Assembly (NCBI RefSeq): GCF_025566985.1
Contig: NZ_JAOQJD010000004.1
Coordinates: 62,001 to 126,000 of the forward strand
DNA length: 64,000 bases
Source: Aedoeadaptatus acetigenes
Lineage (GTDB): Bacteria > Bacillota > Clostridia > Tissierellales > Peptoniphilaceae
Direction of reading: 5' to 3'
The notes beneath the pieces were generated by a model that saw only the letters and a list, made by a program, of their open reading frames with translations, ran no database searches and had not been told where the DNA came from. Made by a program: the position numbers and the translations under genes. Of the stretch, positions 15,926 to 23,715 are shown piece after piece. Within the stretch, counting starts at the first letter, position 1; each line of letters opens with the position of its first letter.

Positions 15926-17437
15926 TTATTTCCATAAACTGCGGCCGGTCATGGCCTCGGGTTGTTTTATATTCAGCTCCTCCAACATGGTGGGGGCGAT
16001 GTCGGCGAGGACGCCGTCATTCAGTTCGCGTTCAAATCCCACGGGAATGAGGAACACGGGATTGGTGGTGTGGGAGGTGACGGGATTTCCCGCCCCGTCC
16101 TTCATCACGTCGCAATTGCCGTGATCCGCCGTAATCAGAGCCCGTCCGCCTTTTTTGCCAATGGCGCCCACAACGGATTCAAGGCATTTGTCCACCACGC
16201 CCACGGCTTGAATGGCCGCATCGAGATTTCCCGTGTGGCCCACCATGTCGGGGTTGGCATAGTTCACGATGTAGACATCGGCTAGATCCTTTTCGATGGC
16301 GTTGATTAAGTGGCTGCTCACCAGCTCCGCCCGCATCCCCGGTTCCAAATCGTAGGTGGCCACTTTCGGCGAGGGAATTAAAATGCGGTACTCCCCTTTC
16401 AGGGGATTTTCCCTGCCGCCGTTTAAAAAGAAAGTGACGTGGGCGTATTTTTCCGTCTCGGCGATGCGCAGCTGCTTCAGGCCTTCCCGAGACAGGACTT
16501 CGCCGAAGGTGTCTTTAATTTCTTCCTTGGGATAGATCACGTGGGTGTTGGGGATCGTGTCGTCGTAGTCGATCATGGTGACCACGTGCATGGAGGGATA
16601 GACCTTTCGCTCGAATTGATCGAATGCTTCATCGGCAAAGGTACGCACGATTTCTCTGGCCCGGTCCGGGCGGAAATTGTAGAACAAGAACACGTCGCCG
16701 TCTTCCATGCGGCCCACGGCCTTGTTATCCCGCTCAAGATAAGCGGGCTCGAAAAATTCGTCGGTGTTGTCCGCCGAATAGGAAAGGGCAAAGACCGAAT
16801 CGAAATCATTGTATGCGCGGCCCACGCCCGATGTAAAGAGGTCGTAGGCTTTTTCCACCCGTTCCCAGCGATTGTCCCGGTCCATGGCGTAGTAGCGGCC
16901 CACGAGGCTCACGATCTCCCCGGTGCCCCATTCGTCCAGCTTGGCCTGAAGGGCCTTCACTTCTTCCCACGCCGCCGTCGGGGCCACGTCCCGGCCGTCT
17001 AAGATCGCGTGGATATAGATTTTTTCCACACCCGCCGCCTTCGCCAATTGAATCAGAGCGTAGAGATGGTCCCGATGGGAGTGGACGCCGCCGTCGGAGA
17101 GCAGGCCCACCAAATGGAGGGCCGATTCCTTCGCCTTATCAAAGGCTTCTTTCAGCACCACATTTTCGGCCAATGTGCCGTCCTTCGCATCTTTCGTAAT
17201 GCGGGTGAGCTCCTGATACACGATGCGGCCGGCACCGATATTCGTGTGGCCCACTTCGGAATTTCCCATTTGCCCCGCGGGCAGGCCCACAGCTTCGCCG
17301 GATGCCTCGAGCTTGCCGTAGCCTTTTTCCATAAGGCTATCTAAAAAGGGCGTATCGGCCATGTAAAAAGCATTGTTCGGCCCCGCTTCGGCGAGGCCCA
17401 AGCCGTCCAATATGGCCAAAAGCATGGGCTTAACCAT
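15926..17437 (-). CDS. gpmI: 2,3-bisphosphoglycerate-independent phosphoglycerate mutase
   Basis: 503 residues, usual length. An alkaline-phosphatase-fold enzyme: the first metal site is in LAILDGLGL, the catalytic serine in QMGNSEVGHTNIG (about residue 61), the inserted transferase domain holds HSHRDHLYALI and DGRDV, and the late ligands are in ITADHGNCDVM and SHTTNPV. Converts 3- to 2-phosphoglycerate, Mn2+-dependent in relatives. The ATG at 17437 overlaps the tpiA stop by eight bases. Confidence 0.97.
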   Translation of the reverse strand: MVKPMLLAILDGLGLAEAGPNNAFYMADTPFLDSLMEKGYGKLEASGEAVGLPAGQMGNSEVGHTNIGAGRIVYQELTRITKDAKDGTLAENVVLKEAFDKAKESALHLVGLLSDGGVHSHRDHLYALIQLAKAAGVEKIYIHAILDGRDVAPTAAWEEVKALQAKLDEWGTGEIVSLVGRYYAMDRDNRWERVEKAYDLFTSGVGRAYNDFDSVFALSYSADNTDEFFEPAYLERDNKAVGRMEDGDVFLFYNFRPDRAREIVRTFADEAFDQFERKVYPSMHVVTMIDYDDTIPNTHVIYPKEEIKDTFGEVLSREGLKQLRIAETEKYAHVTFFLNGGRENPLKGEYRILIPSPKVATYDLEPGMRAELVSSHLINAIEKDLADVYIVNYANPDMVGHTGNLDAAIQAVGVVDKCLESVVGAIGKKGGRALITADHGNCDVMKDGAGNPVTSHTTNPVFLIPVGFERELNDGVLADIAPTMLEELNIKQPEAMTGRSLWK

Positions 17438-18164
17438 GGGACGCCTCCCGAACGATGGCCTTAAATTCGTCGGCCTTTAAGCTGGCGCCGCCGACGAGTA
17501 CGCCGTCGATGTTTTCCGTCGCCACAAAGCCCGCCACATTGGAAGACTTTACGCTTCCGCCGTAGAGAATCCGCACTTTATCCCGAATGGCGGGATCCAG
17601 AGCGGCCCGCACCTGGCCGATCACTTCATCGGCATCGGCGGCATCGGCGGTTTTACCCGTGCCGATGGCCCAAATGGGTTCGTAGGCCAAAGTAATTTTA
17701 TCTAAATCTTTAATTCCCTCAAGGGAAGCTTCTACTTGTTTCTTTAAAAAGTCCACGCGCCCCTCGGATCCGTAGATTTCTTCGCTTTCGCCGAAGCAGA
17801 TAATGGGAAGAAGCCCCGCATCCAATGCGCGGGCGGCTTTTTTCGCCACGGTGGCGTCTTCTTCGCCGCGGCCACGGCATTCGCTGTGCCCCACGATGAC
17901 GTAGTCCACGGAAAGATCCGCGAGCATTTCCGCCGCAATCTCCCCGGTGTGGGCGCCGTAAGTGTCTTCGGAGACATTTTGCGCGCCGATGAATACCTTT
18001 GTGCCCTCAAGTGCCCTGGCCACCCGGTCGATATGGGTAAAAGGCGGGGCCACGAGGACGTCCAAGGAATTTGTGTCCACGTCCCGAAGGGCTTCGGCCA
18101 AAGCTTCGCCTTCGCCTACGGTGGTGTTCATTTTCCAGTTTCCGGCAATTAACAAGCGTCTCAT
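17430..18164 (-). CDS. tpiA: Triosephosphate isomerase
   Basis: 244 residues with the start at ATG 18164, just past the pgk stop and preceded by GAAGAGG; the longer reading from 18188 would sit inside pgk. NWKMN with Lys11, catalytic His93 in VGHSE, catalytic Glu162 in YEPIWAIGTG, and the phosphate loop YGGSVKSSN are all present. After His93 the usual ERR is replaced by ECRGRGEE, a small variation beside the active site. Interconverts glyceraldehyde-3-phosphate and dihydroxyacetone phosphate. Confidence 0.97.
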   Translation of the reverse strand: MRRLLIAGNWKMNTTVGEGEALAEALRDVDTNSLDVLVAPPFTHIDRVARALEGTKVFIGAQNVSEDTYGAHTGEIAAEMLADLSVDYVIVGHSECRGRGEEDATVAKKAARALDAGLLPIICFGESEEIYGSEGRVDFLKKQVEASLEGIKDLDKITLAYEPIWAIGTGKTADAADADEVIGQVRAALDPAIRDKVRILYGGSVKSSNVAGFVATENIDGVLVGGASLKADEFKAIVREASHG

Positions 18165-18165
18165 C

Positions 18166-19344
18166 TTACACCTCTTCCATGACGGCAATGGCGGGAAGGA
18201 CTTTTCCTTCCAAAAATTCCAAGCTGGCGCCGCCGCCGGAGGAGATGTGGCTCATCGCATCTTCCAGGCCAGCCTGCTTAATGGCCGCCGCGGAATCGCC
18301 GCCGCCGATAACCACTTCGGCATCTAAATCGCCGAGGATTTTCGCCAGGGCCACGGTGCCCTTATCGAAGGGGGCCGTTTCAAAGACCCCGGCCGGCCCG
18401 TTCCACACAACGGACTTGGCTTGCTTCAATCCTTCGCCGTAAGCCTTCACCGTTTCTTCGCCGATATCCAAAGCCATTTCGTCGGCCTGAATATCGTCCA
18501 AAGACGCAGTGCGGGCGGTCTTCGGTTGGTCGATGCCCTTGGCAACGACCAAATCCACGGGGAGATTCAACGCCACGCCTTTTTTCTCGGCCTTGGCCAT
18601 GAGTTCCTTGGCGTGATCCACTTCGTCGGCTTCCACGAGGGATGCGCCCATGTCGTGGCCCTTCGCCAAAAGGAAGGTGTTGGCCATGGCGCCGACGATA
18701 AAGATCTCGTCCACCACATTCATTAAATTGTCGATAACGGAAATTTTATCGCTCACCTTGGCGCCGCCTAATATCGCCATAAAGGGACGCTTGGGTTTTT
18801 CGATTAAATCGGAAAGCACCCGCACTTCCTTGCCCATTAAAAAGCCTAAAGCGGCGGGCAATTTCTTCACGATGCCCACATTGGATGCGTGGGCACGGTG
18901 GGCCGTGCCGAAGGCGTCGTTGACGTAGCAGTCGGCGAGAGAGGCCAGCTCATCGGCAAATGTGTCGTCGTTTTTCTTTTCTTCGTTTCTGAAGCGCAGA
19001 TTTTCCAAAAGGCCGATCTCACCCGGTTTCAATTCACGGGCCATGCGGAGCACATTTTCGTCCACCACGGCGCCGGAGAACATGGGAATGATCTTGTGAT
19101 CCAGCACTTTTTCCGCCGCCTTCAACACGGGCTCCATGGAAAAAGCTTCGTCGTAGGTGCCCTTGGGGCGACCACGGTGGCTCATTAAAATCACCGATGC
19201 GCCCTTATCCAGAAGGTAGTCGATGGTGGGGCGGGCCGCTTCGATGCGGGTCACGTCCGTCACCTTGCCGTCTTTTACCGGCACATTAAAATCCACGCGC
19301 ACCAAGACGCGTTTATCCTGAACGTCCAATTGTTTTAAATCCAT
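18166..19344 (-). CDS. pgk: Phosphoglycerate kinase
   Basis: 392 residues. N-terminal VLVRVDFNVPVKDG is the PROSITE-type signature; substrate-binding arginines occur in SHRGRPKG and RFRNEEKKND, and the C-terminal nucleotide loop is VIGGGDSAAAIKQAG. It makes ATP from 1,3-bisphosphoglycerate. Its ribosome site GGAGG begins right after the T run of the gap-pgk hairpin, so termination and translation start are only a few bases apart. Confidence 0.98.
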   Translation of the reverse strand: MDLKQLDVQDKRVLVRVDFNVPVKDGKVTDVTRIEAARPTIDYLLDKGASVILMSHRGRPKGTYDEAFSMEPVLKAAEKVLDHKIIPMFSGAVVDENVLRMARELKPGEIGLLENLRFRNEEKKNDDTFADELASLADCYVNDAFGTAHRAHASNVGIVKKLPAALGFLMGKEVRVLSDLIEKPKRPFMAILGGAKVSDKISVIDNLMNVVDEIFIVGAMANTFLLAKGHDMGASLVEADEVDHAKELMAKAEKKGVALNLPVDLVVAKGIDQPKTARTASLDDIQADEMALDIGEETVKAYGEGLKQAKSVVWNGPAGVFETAPFDKGTVALAKILGDLDAEVVIGGGDSAAAIKQAGLEDAMSHISSGGGASLEFLEGKVLPAIAVMEEV

Positions 19345-19353
19345 AATTCCTCC

Positions 19354-19381
19354 AAAAAAATCGAGCCCCCGAAGAGCTCGA
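19354..19381 (-). terminator. Attenuating terminator between gap and pgk
   Basis: TCGAGC (19381-19376), loop, GCTCGA (19366-19361), then seven Ts on the minus strand, running straight into GGAGGAATT and the pgk ATG. Since pgk has no separate promoter visible, partial read-through is likely and would give more gap than pgk message. Confidence 0.8.
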
Positions 19382-19388
19382 CTTCCTA

Positions 19389-20399
19389 TTACATCTTTTC
19401 TGCAACTAAGCTTGCCAAGTCGATGACTCTTTGGCTATAACCCCATTCATTGTCGTACCAGGAGAAGAGCTTCACGAAATTGCCGTGGGCCAAGGTAAGG
19501 GACGCGTCGAAAATCGAAGCGTGGGGATTGGCGATAATGTCGGAGGAGACGATGGGCTCTTCCGTATATTCCAAAATTCCCTTCATGGGGCCTTCCGCCG
19601 CCTTCTTAATGGCTGCGTTAATTTCTTCTACCGTGGCGGGTTTTTTCAGTTCAAAAACCATGTCCGTAATGGATCCCGTGGGCACGGGCACGCGAAGGGC
19701 GTGGCCGTCAAGTTTGCCTGCAAGTTCCGGCAAGACCTGTGCCACGGCTTTGGCCGCGCCGGTGGAGGTGGGGATGATATTTTCCGCCGCCGCACGGGCT
19801 CTGCGCCAGTCTTTTTTGTGTTTAGCGTCGTGGATCTTTTGGTCGTTGGTATAGGCGTGGACCGTGGTCATCATGCCCTTTTCAATGCCGAAGGTATCCA
19901 GTATAATCTTTGTCACCGGCGCCATGCAGTTGGTGGTGCAGGACGCGTTGGACAGGAAGTGGTGTTTTTCGTTGTCGTACAGATCGCTGTTGACACCCAT
20001 AACGATGGTAATGTCTTCGCCCTTGGTCGGCGCCGAGACGATGACCTTCTTCGCGCCGGCCTTAAAGTGTTTTTCCGCGCCTTCGCGGTCTTTAAATGCG
20101 CCGGTGGTGTCGATGACGATGTCCACCTTGTTTTCTTTCCAAGGAATGTTTTCAGGATCCCGTTCGTCGGAAATAATAATGTCTTTGCCGTCGATGTTAA
20201 AGCCCTTGTCCGTGACCTTCACAGTGCCGGGGTAGTTGCGGTAAATGGTGTCGTGGCGGAACAGATGGGCCATGAGTTCCCAGTCCCCACTGGCATTTAA
20301 TTGAACCAACTCGAAGGGCAGGTCGTCTCGTAAGCAAATTCCGCGAACCACGTCGCGGCCGATGCGGCCAAACCCATTAACACCTACACGAATAGTCAT
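19389..20399 (-). CDS. gap: Glyceraldehyde-3-phosphate dehydrogenase with GapB-like cofactor site
   Basis: 336 residues from ATG 20399 behind AAGGAGG; the 28-residue extension from 20483 lies in the leader. The Rossmann motif is VGVNGFGRIGR, the catalytic Cys154 is in SNASCTTNC, and its partner His lies in MTTVHAYTND. The segment after strand beta-2 reads QLNASGDW (Asn35-Ala36-Ser37). NAD-specific glycolytic enzymes have Asp where Ala36 stands; NAS is what I recall from Bacillus GapB, which prefers NADP. So dual or NADP use is possible. It heads the glycolytic operon; no cggR-type repressor gene is adjacent. Confidence 0.95.
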   Translation of the reverse strand: MTIRVGVNGFGRIGRDVVRGICLRDDLPFELVQLNASGDWELMAHLFRHDTIYRNYPGTVKVTDKGFNIDGKDIIISDERDPENIPWKENKVDIVIDTTGAFKDREGAEKHFKAGAKKVIVSAPTKGEDITIVMGVNSDLYDNEKHHFLSNASCTTNCMAPVTKIILDTFGIEKGMMTTVHAYTNDQKIHDAKHKKDWRRARAAAENIIPTSTGAAKAVAQVLPELAGKLDGHALRVPVPTGSITDMVFELKKPATVEEINAAIKKAAEGPMKGILEYTEEPIVSSDIIANPHASIFDASLTLAHGNFVKLFSWYDNEWGYSQRVIDLASLVAEKM

Positions 20400-20450
20400 T
20401 GTATCCTCCTTGTATCGATTGTTACCGAATGTTATCTGTTTAAATGATAC

Positions 20451-20479
20451 CCAAAGGCGGGCATAATCACCGCCTTCGG
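20451..20479 (-). promoter_or_regulatory. Hairpin in the gap leader
   Basis: CCGAAGGCGG and CCGCCTTTGG form a 10-base stem with one G-T pair, 52 bases ahead of the gap start and downstream of the promoter. There is no T run, so it is more likely an mRNA-stabilising or regulatory element than a terminator. Confidence 0.5.
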
Positions 20480-20500
20480 TCATAAAAATCCATCCGTTTC

Positions 20501-20509
20501 ATCATATCA
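20501..20509 (-). promoter_or_regulatory. Extended -10 promoter of the gap operon
   Basis: TGATATGAT on the minus strand is an extended -10 (TGn-TATGAT). The -35 region is weak. Transcription from here gives a leader of about 95 bases. Confidence 0.45.
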
Positions 20510-20558
20510 GAAACTGCTCTTCATTGCGATATGCAATGAAAAATAGAAAGGACAAATT

Positions 20559-21083
20559 ATGCTCTTCGTCCTCCAGGGCCCCTCCGGATCGGGAAAAACC
20601 ACCCAAGCCGCCCACTTGGCCCGCGAAAAAAACTTTGAAAAAATTATTACCGCCACCACGCGGCCGCCTCGGGCGGGAGAAATCCACGGCCGGGACTACT
20701 ATTTTCTCGACGAAAAAAACTACGACGCCTGTCTCAAAAAGGGAGAGCTCTTGGCTCCCACCGCCATTCACGGCGCGCGCTACGGCATCCCGAAGGCGGA
20801 TCTTCTTTCGATTATCGGGAGCGATACGCGCCACGCCGTCGTGATTTTAGACGCCAAGGGGGCGGAGGCGCTTCGCGCCGAAGGGGCTTATGTCATCGGC
20901 CTTCGCCTGGATGAAGCCACCCGCCACGCCCGCCTCGTGAAGCGCCGGGAAGAAGATCGCTTCGACAAAGAACACTTCGATCTTCAATGCGACGCCACCC
21001 TCGACGCCTCGGGAAGCGAGGAAGCGGTGTTCAGCGAATTGGTCGCAGTCATAAAAAAGGCCATTCGGGAAAGAAAAAAGTAG
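20559..21083 (+). CDS. Guanylate-kinase-like protein
   Basis: 174 residues, ATG at 20559 after GAAAGGA. The P-loop is QGPSGSGKTT at 6-15; TATTRPPRAGEIHGRDYYFL (32-51) is the GMP-binding segment of guanylate kinases, and RREEDRF later resembles the lid arginines. It is shorter and more divergent than typical Gmk (about 200 residues), lacking part of the region after the GMP-binding domain. It may be a second, specialised paralogue rather than the housekeeping enzyme. It is divergent from gap. Confidence 0.75.
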   Translation: MLFVLQGPSGSGKTTQAAHLAREKNFEKIITATTRPPRAGEIHGRDYYFLDEKNYDACLKKGELLAPTAIHGARYGIPKADLLSIIGSDTRHAVVILDAKGAEALRAEGAYVIGLRLDEATRHARLVKRREEDRFDKEHFDLQCDATLDASGSEEAVFSELVAVIKKAIRERKK

Positions 21084-21176
21084 CGCCCTTTCGAAAATTT
21101 TTTCGTTTCACCGAATTTTTCTTCTTTTTTTCCGCCGCTCTATGAAATTTTTGATAGAATGGTTCGGGGTGACATT

Positions 21177-22124
21177 ATGAATTACTTATACGTGTTCGCA
21201 GCTGCATTTTTGTTTTCGTCCATGGAGGTCGCCATTAAATTTACCGGCGGCGCCTTTAATCCCGTTCAATTAAATTTCATCCGCTTTCTGGTGGCGGGGA
21301 TACTGCTCTATCCCATTAGCCGCAAAGAGCTTTCAACGCTTACATACAAATTGGTGAAGAAAGACTACCTCCACTTCGCCTTTACGGGCTTTTTGTGCAT
21401 CGTCGTGTCCATGACCTTCTACACCTTGTCCGTTTCCTTCCTCGACGCCCACGTGGCCGGCGTGCTCTTTTGCGCCAACACCTTTTTCTCCATGCTCCTG
21501 GCCCATTTCTTTACGACGGAAAAAATGAACCGGCCCATGCTCTTCGCCGTGGGCCTTTCCTTCGTGGGCTTTCTCGTGCTCGTTAATCCCGCCCACTTCA
21601 AGGGCTCCCTCTTGGGCGTCGTCATCGTGTTGATCTCCGCCCTTTCCTTTTCCTTCTACGCCTTGGTGGGAAAAATCCTCTACAAAGACGCCCCCTTTAA
21701 GGCGCCCACCATTACCTCCCGCTCCTTCCTCTTCGGCGTGGCGGAACTTTTCATCTTGATCATGATCTCACGCACGGCCCCCGTAGCCGGCGCGCTGAAA
21801 TCCGCGGGTCTCGATGTCTTCGCGAATATTCCCATTCTGAGCGGCATCGCCTCGGACAACATCCTCATTCTTCTCTACATCTCCGTCTTTGTCACGGGCC
21901 TTGGCTTTGCCAGCCACCTCTTCGCCGTGGAAACCAATCCCGTGGCCGTGTCCTCTCTGGTCTTTTTCGTAAAACCCATTCTCTCGCCGATCCTGGCGGC
22001 GATCTTTCTCGGAGACATTATTTACAAACACGAAATCTTCGGCATCCTCCTCATCGCCGCGGCATCGAGTTTGATTATTTACGAACAGCACCGCCGGGAG
22101 CAAAAAGCCCTCGCGGAAAAATAA
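21177..22124 (+). CDS. EamA-family (DMT superfamily) transporter
   Basis: 315 residues from ATG 21177 with GGGGTG upstream. About ten hydrophobic helices in two EamA halves (about 1-135 and 150-300). The first has SSMEVAIKFTGG and the segment VSFLDAHVAGVLFCANTFFSML; the second has FVTGLGFASHLFAVETNPVAVSSLVFFVKPILSPILA, the typical C-terminal pattern. Family members export amino acids, nucleotides or other metabolites; the substrate cannot be inferred. TAGAAT just upstream is a possible -10. Confidence 0.85.
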   Translation: MNYLYVFAAAFLFSSMEVAIKFTGGAFNPVQLNFIRFLVAGILLYPISRKELSTLTYKLVKKDYLHFAFTGFLCIVVSMTFYTLSVSFLDAHVAGVLFCANTFFSMLLAHFFTTEKMNRPMLFAVGLSFVGFLVLVNPAHFKGSLLGVVIVLISALSFSFYALVGKILYKDAPFKAPTITSRSFLFGVAELFILIMISRTAPVAGALKSAGLDVFANIPILSGIASDNILILLYISVFVTGLGFASHLFAVETNPVAVSSLVFFVKPILSPILAAIFLGDIIYKHEIFGILLIAAASSLIIYEQHRREQKALAEK

Positions 22125-22154
22125 ATACAAACAGCCTTTCGGGGCACGAAAAAA

Positions 22155-22180
22155 CGGAGGCGCGAACCTCCGCTTTTTTC
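22155..22180. terminator. Bidirectional terminator
   Basis: CGGAGG, loop CGCGAA, CCTCCG (22155-22172), with CTTTTTT on the plus side and TTTTTTCG on the minus side. Serves the EamA gene and the convergent stalk-domain gene. Confidence 0.85.
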
Positions 22181-22196
22181 TATATAAAATCTTTGT

Positions 22197-23015
22197 TTAA
22201 TGAGCGATTTCAACAGTGGAAAGAATTTCCGGCAATTCTTTTCGCGCGTCATTGTAGGCTTTTTGTAATTCCTTGTTTTCCAAGCTGGTTTGCACGTCGG
22301 AGGCGCAGATAAAGATCAAATACTTATCCCCGATCCGTCCCACGACGTAAGAGGGAATGTCGCCTTCCGGTTTGTCGGCGATGTCGAAGCAGCCCACCCA
22401 ACCGATGGCTTCATCGGCGGCGTGGTTTTTCTTTTCGTACAGGCTCTTTCTCAAAAAGCCGTCATCCATTTTTTCTTCCTTGTACAGGAACATGTCTTTC
22501 TTGTCTTCGGGAATGGTGACGGTGACGTTTTTATAGACCTGAATTTTTTCGCCCTTCACCTTCTTGCCGATTTCCATGTCACCAAACAGGGCCGTGCGGT
22601 TCTTTTCGTCCCATTGAACCTTCACGCCGAGGGCTTCGGAGACGAAACGCATGGGCAGATAGGTGCGGTTTTTGGAAATCCGCGGCACCGTGTCCATGGT
22701 CTTCTTTACGCCGTTGATCGTGTAGGCTTTCTTGCCGATGGTCATGACCACCACGTTCTTGTCGTGGGTCAAGGTAACTTCTCGGGTCTTTTCGTTCCAG
22801 TCCGCTTTTCCGCCCAGGCCTTCGGCGACGACGCGAACGGGAAGGGTCACGCGATTGTCCTTCATTTCCACGCCGGTGAAGCTTTCGTACATGGCGGCTT
22901 GTTTGCCCTTAATGTAGACGTCGATGGGATATTCGTCGTCATCTTCCGGGCCGTTGGCAAAGGCCAAGGCGGGAATAAAGCACAGAGCCAGCAAAATAAG
23001 TATAAATTTTTTCAT
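22197..23015 (-). CDS. Secreted stalk-domain protein, second copy of the family
   Basis: 272 residues. Signal peptide to about residue 20 (FIPALAFA). Two copper-amine-oxidase-N-type motifs follow: RVTLPVRVVAEGLGGKADW (about 54-72) and NRTYLPMRFVSEALGVKVQW (about 116-135), then a C-terminal part of about 130 residues with no family I know. It shares only the stalk module with the 657-1451 protein; the C-terminal halves differ. The promoter has an eight-G tract in its spacer, so expression may vary between cells. Confidence 0.8.
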   Translation of the reverse strand: MKKFILILLALCFIPALAFANGPEDDDEYPIDVYIKGKQAAMYESFTGVEMKDNRVTLPVRVVAEGLGGKADWNEKTREVTLTHDKNVVVMTIGKKAYTINGVKKTMDTVPRISKNRTYLPMRFVSEALGVKVQWDEKNRTALFGDMEIGKKVKGEKIQVYKNVTVTIPEDKKDMFLYKEEKMDDGFLRKSLYEKKNHAADEAIGWVGCFDIADKPEGDIPSYVVGRIGDKYLIFICASDVQTSLENKELQKAYNDARKELPEILSTVEIAH

Positions 23016-23049
23016 GTTTTCTCCTTCCTACAACAGTATCTACATTAGT

Positions 23050-23076
23050 ATTGTACCCCCCCCGATAAAAATACAA
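23050..23076 (-). promoter_or_regulatory. Promoter with G8 tract in the spacer
   Basis: On the minus strand TTGTAT (23076-23071), a 15-bp spacer ending in eight Gs, then TACAAT (23055-23050), 35 bases ahead of the stalk-domain gene. The spacer is two bases shorter than the optimum of 17, so slippage of the G tract would strongly change promoter strength. The 12-base unit TATTTTTATCGG occurs twice in direct repeat here, separated by TTG. Confidence 0.55.
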
Positions 23077-23090
23077 CCGATAAAAATAAA

Positions 23091-23119
23091 TTGCATTCAG
23101 CCTTTCAACGGCGTATAGT
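23091..23119 (+). promoter_or_regulatory. panD promoter
   Basis: TTGCAT (23091-23096), 17 bp, TATAGT (23114-23119). A leader of about 90 bases follows with three small stem-loops: ATCGT/ACGAT, GCCC/GGGC and GCGGAA/TTCCGC. They may affect translation, but no known riboswitch is recognisable. Confidence 0.65.
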
Positions 23120-23214
23120 ATTTCCCGGAGATCGTATTTTTTTAAACGATACTCGCCCTTTAAGGGGCAGGAAGACACAGCGGAATTTCCGCCGACAATT
23201 TTATAAGGAGAATT

Positions 23215-23598
23215 ATGCAAGTAGAAATGTTACAGGGCAAAATTCACCGGGCGACGGTGACCCAAGCTGAACTTAACTATGTGGGAAGCATTACCATCGA
23301 TGAGGCACTCCTGGAGGCCTCGGGCATTAGAGAGTATCAGAAGGTGCAAGTGGTGGACATCGACAACGGATCCCGTTTGGAAACCTACACCATTGCCGGC
23401 GAGCGAAACAGCGGCGTGATTTGTTTAAACGGCGCCGCCGCGCGACTGGTCTCTGTGGGAGACAAGGTGATTATTATGAGCTACGCCGCCTACGAAGCGG
23501 AGGAGCTTACGGACTACGCGCCGAAGGTGGTCTTCGTGGACGAAAACAACGGCATCAAGCAAATCGCGACCTACGAAAAACGCGGCACCTTGTCTTAA
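23215..23598 (+). CDS. panD: Aspartate 1-decarboxylase PanD
   Basis: 127 residues, ATG at 23215 after AAGGAG. The proenzyme cleaves itself at Gly24-Ser25 (NYVGSITID) to make the pyruvoyl group. The C-terminal half has the expected NGAAARLVSVGDKVIIMSYA. It makes beta-alanine for pantothenate and coenzyme A. panB and panC are not nearby, so it is an isolated pathway gene. Two terminators of opposite direction follow. Confidence 0.96.
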   Translation: MQVEMLQGKIHRATVTQAELNYVGSITIDEALLEASGIREYQKVQVVDIDNGSRLETYTIAGERNSGVICLNGAAARLVSVGDKVIIMSYAAYEAEELTDYAPKVVFVDENNGIKQIATYEKRGTLS

Positions 23599-23634
23599 AG
23601 CTATTGATAATAAGGCCGGATGATCAATCGGCCC

Positions 23635-23662
23635 ACGAAAAAACCCGCCTCGAGGCGGGTTT
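23635..23662 (-). terminator. Terminator of hcp
   Basis: AAACCCGCCTCGAGGCGGGTTT (22-base palindrome at 23641-23662) continues on the minus strand into a T run and CGTGGG. It is the terminator for hcp. Confidence 0.75.
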
Positions 23663-23674
23663 CAATAGAATGAT

Positions 23675-23705
23675 GAAGGAAGGCTTCCCCCTTCCTTCTT
23701 TTTTT
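23675..23705 (+). terminator. Terminator of panD
   Basis: GAAGGAAGG (23675-23683), loop, CCTTCCTTC (23690-23698), then seven Ts on the plus strand. The panD and hcp terminators are therefore interleaved: each gene's terminator lies beyond the other's. Confidence 0.8.
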
Positions 23706-23715
23706 GTGCATATCC

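Noticed and set aside
19431..20300. Plus-strand 289-codon open frame over gap
   Set aside because: Antisense shadow; composition rich in Gly, His and Val, no domain.
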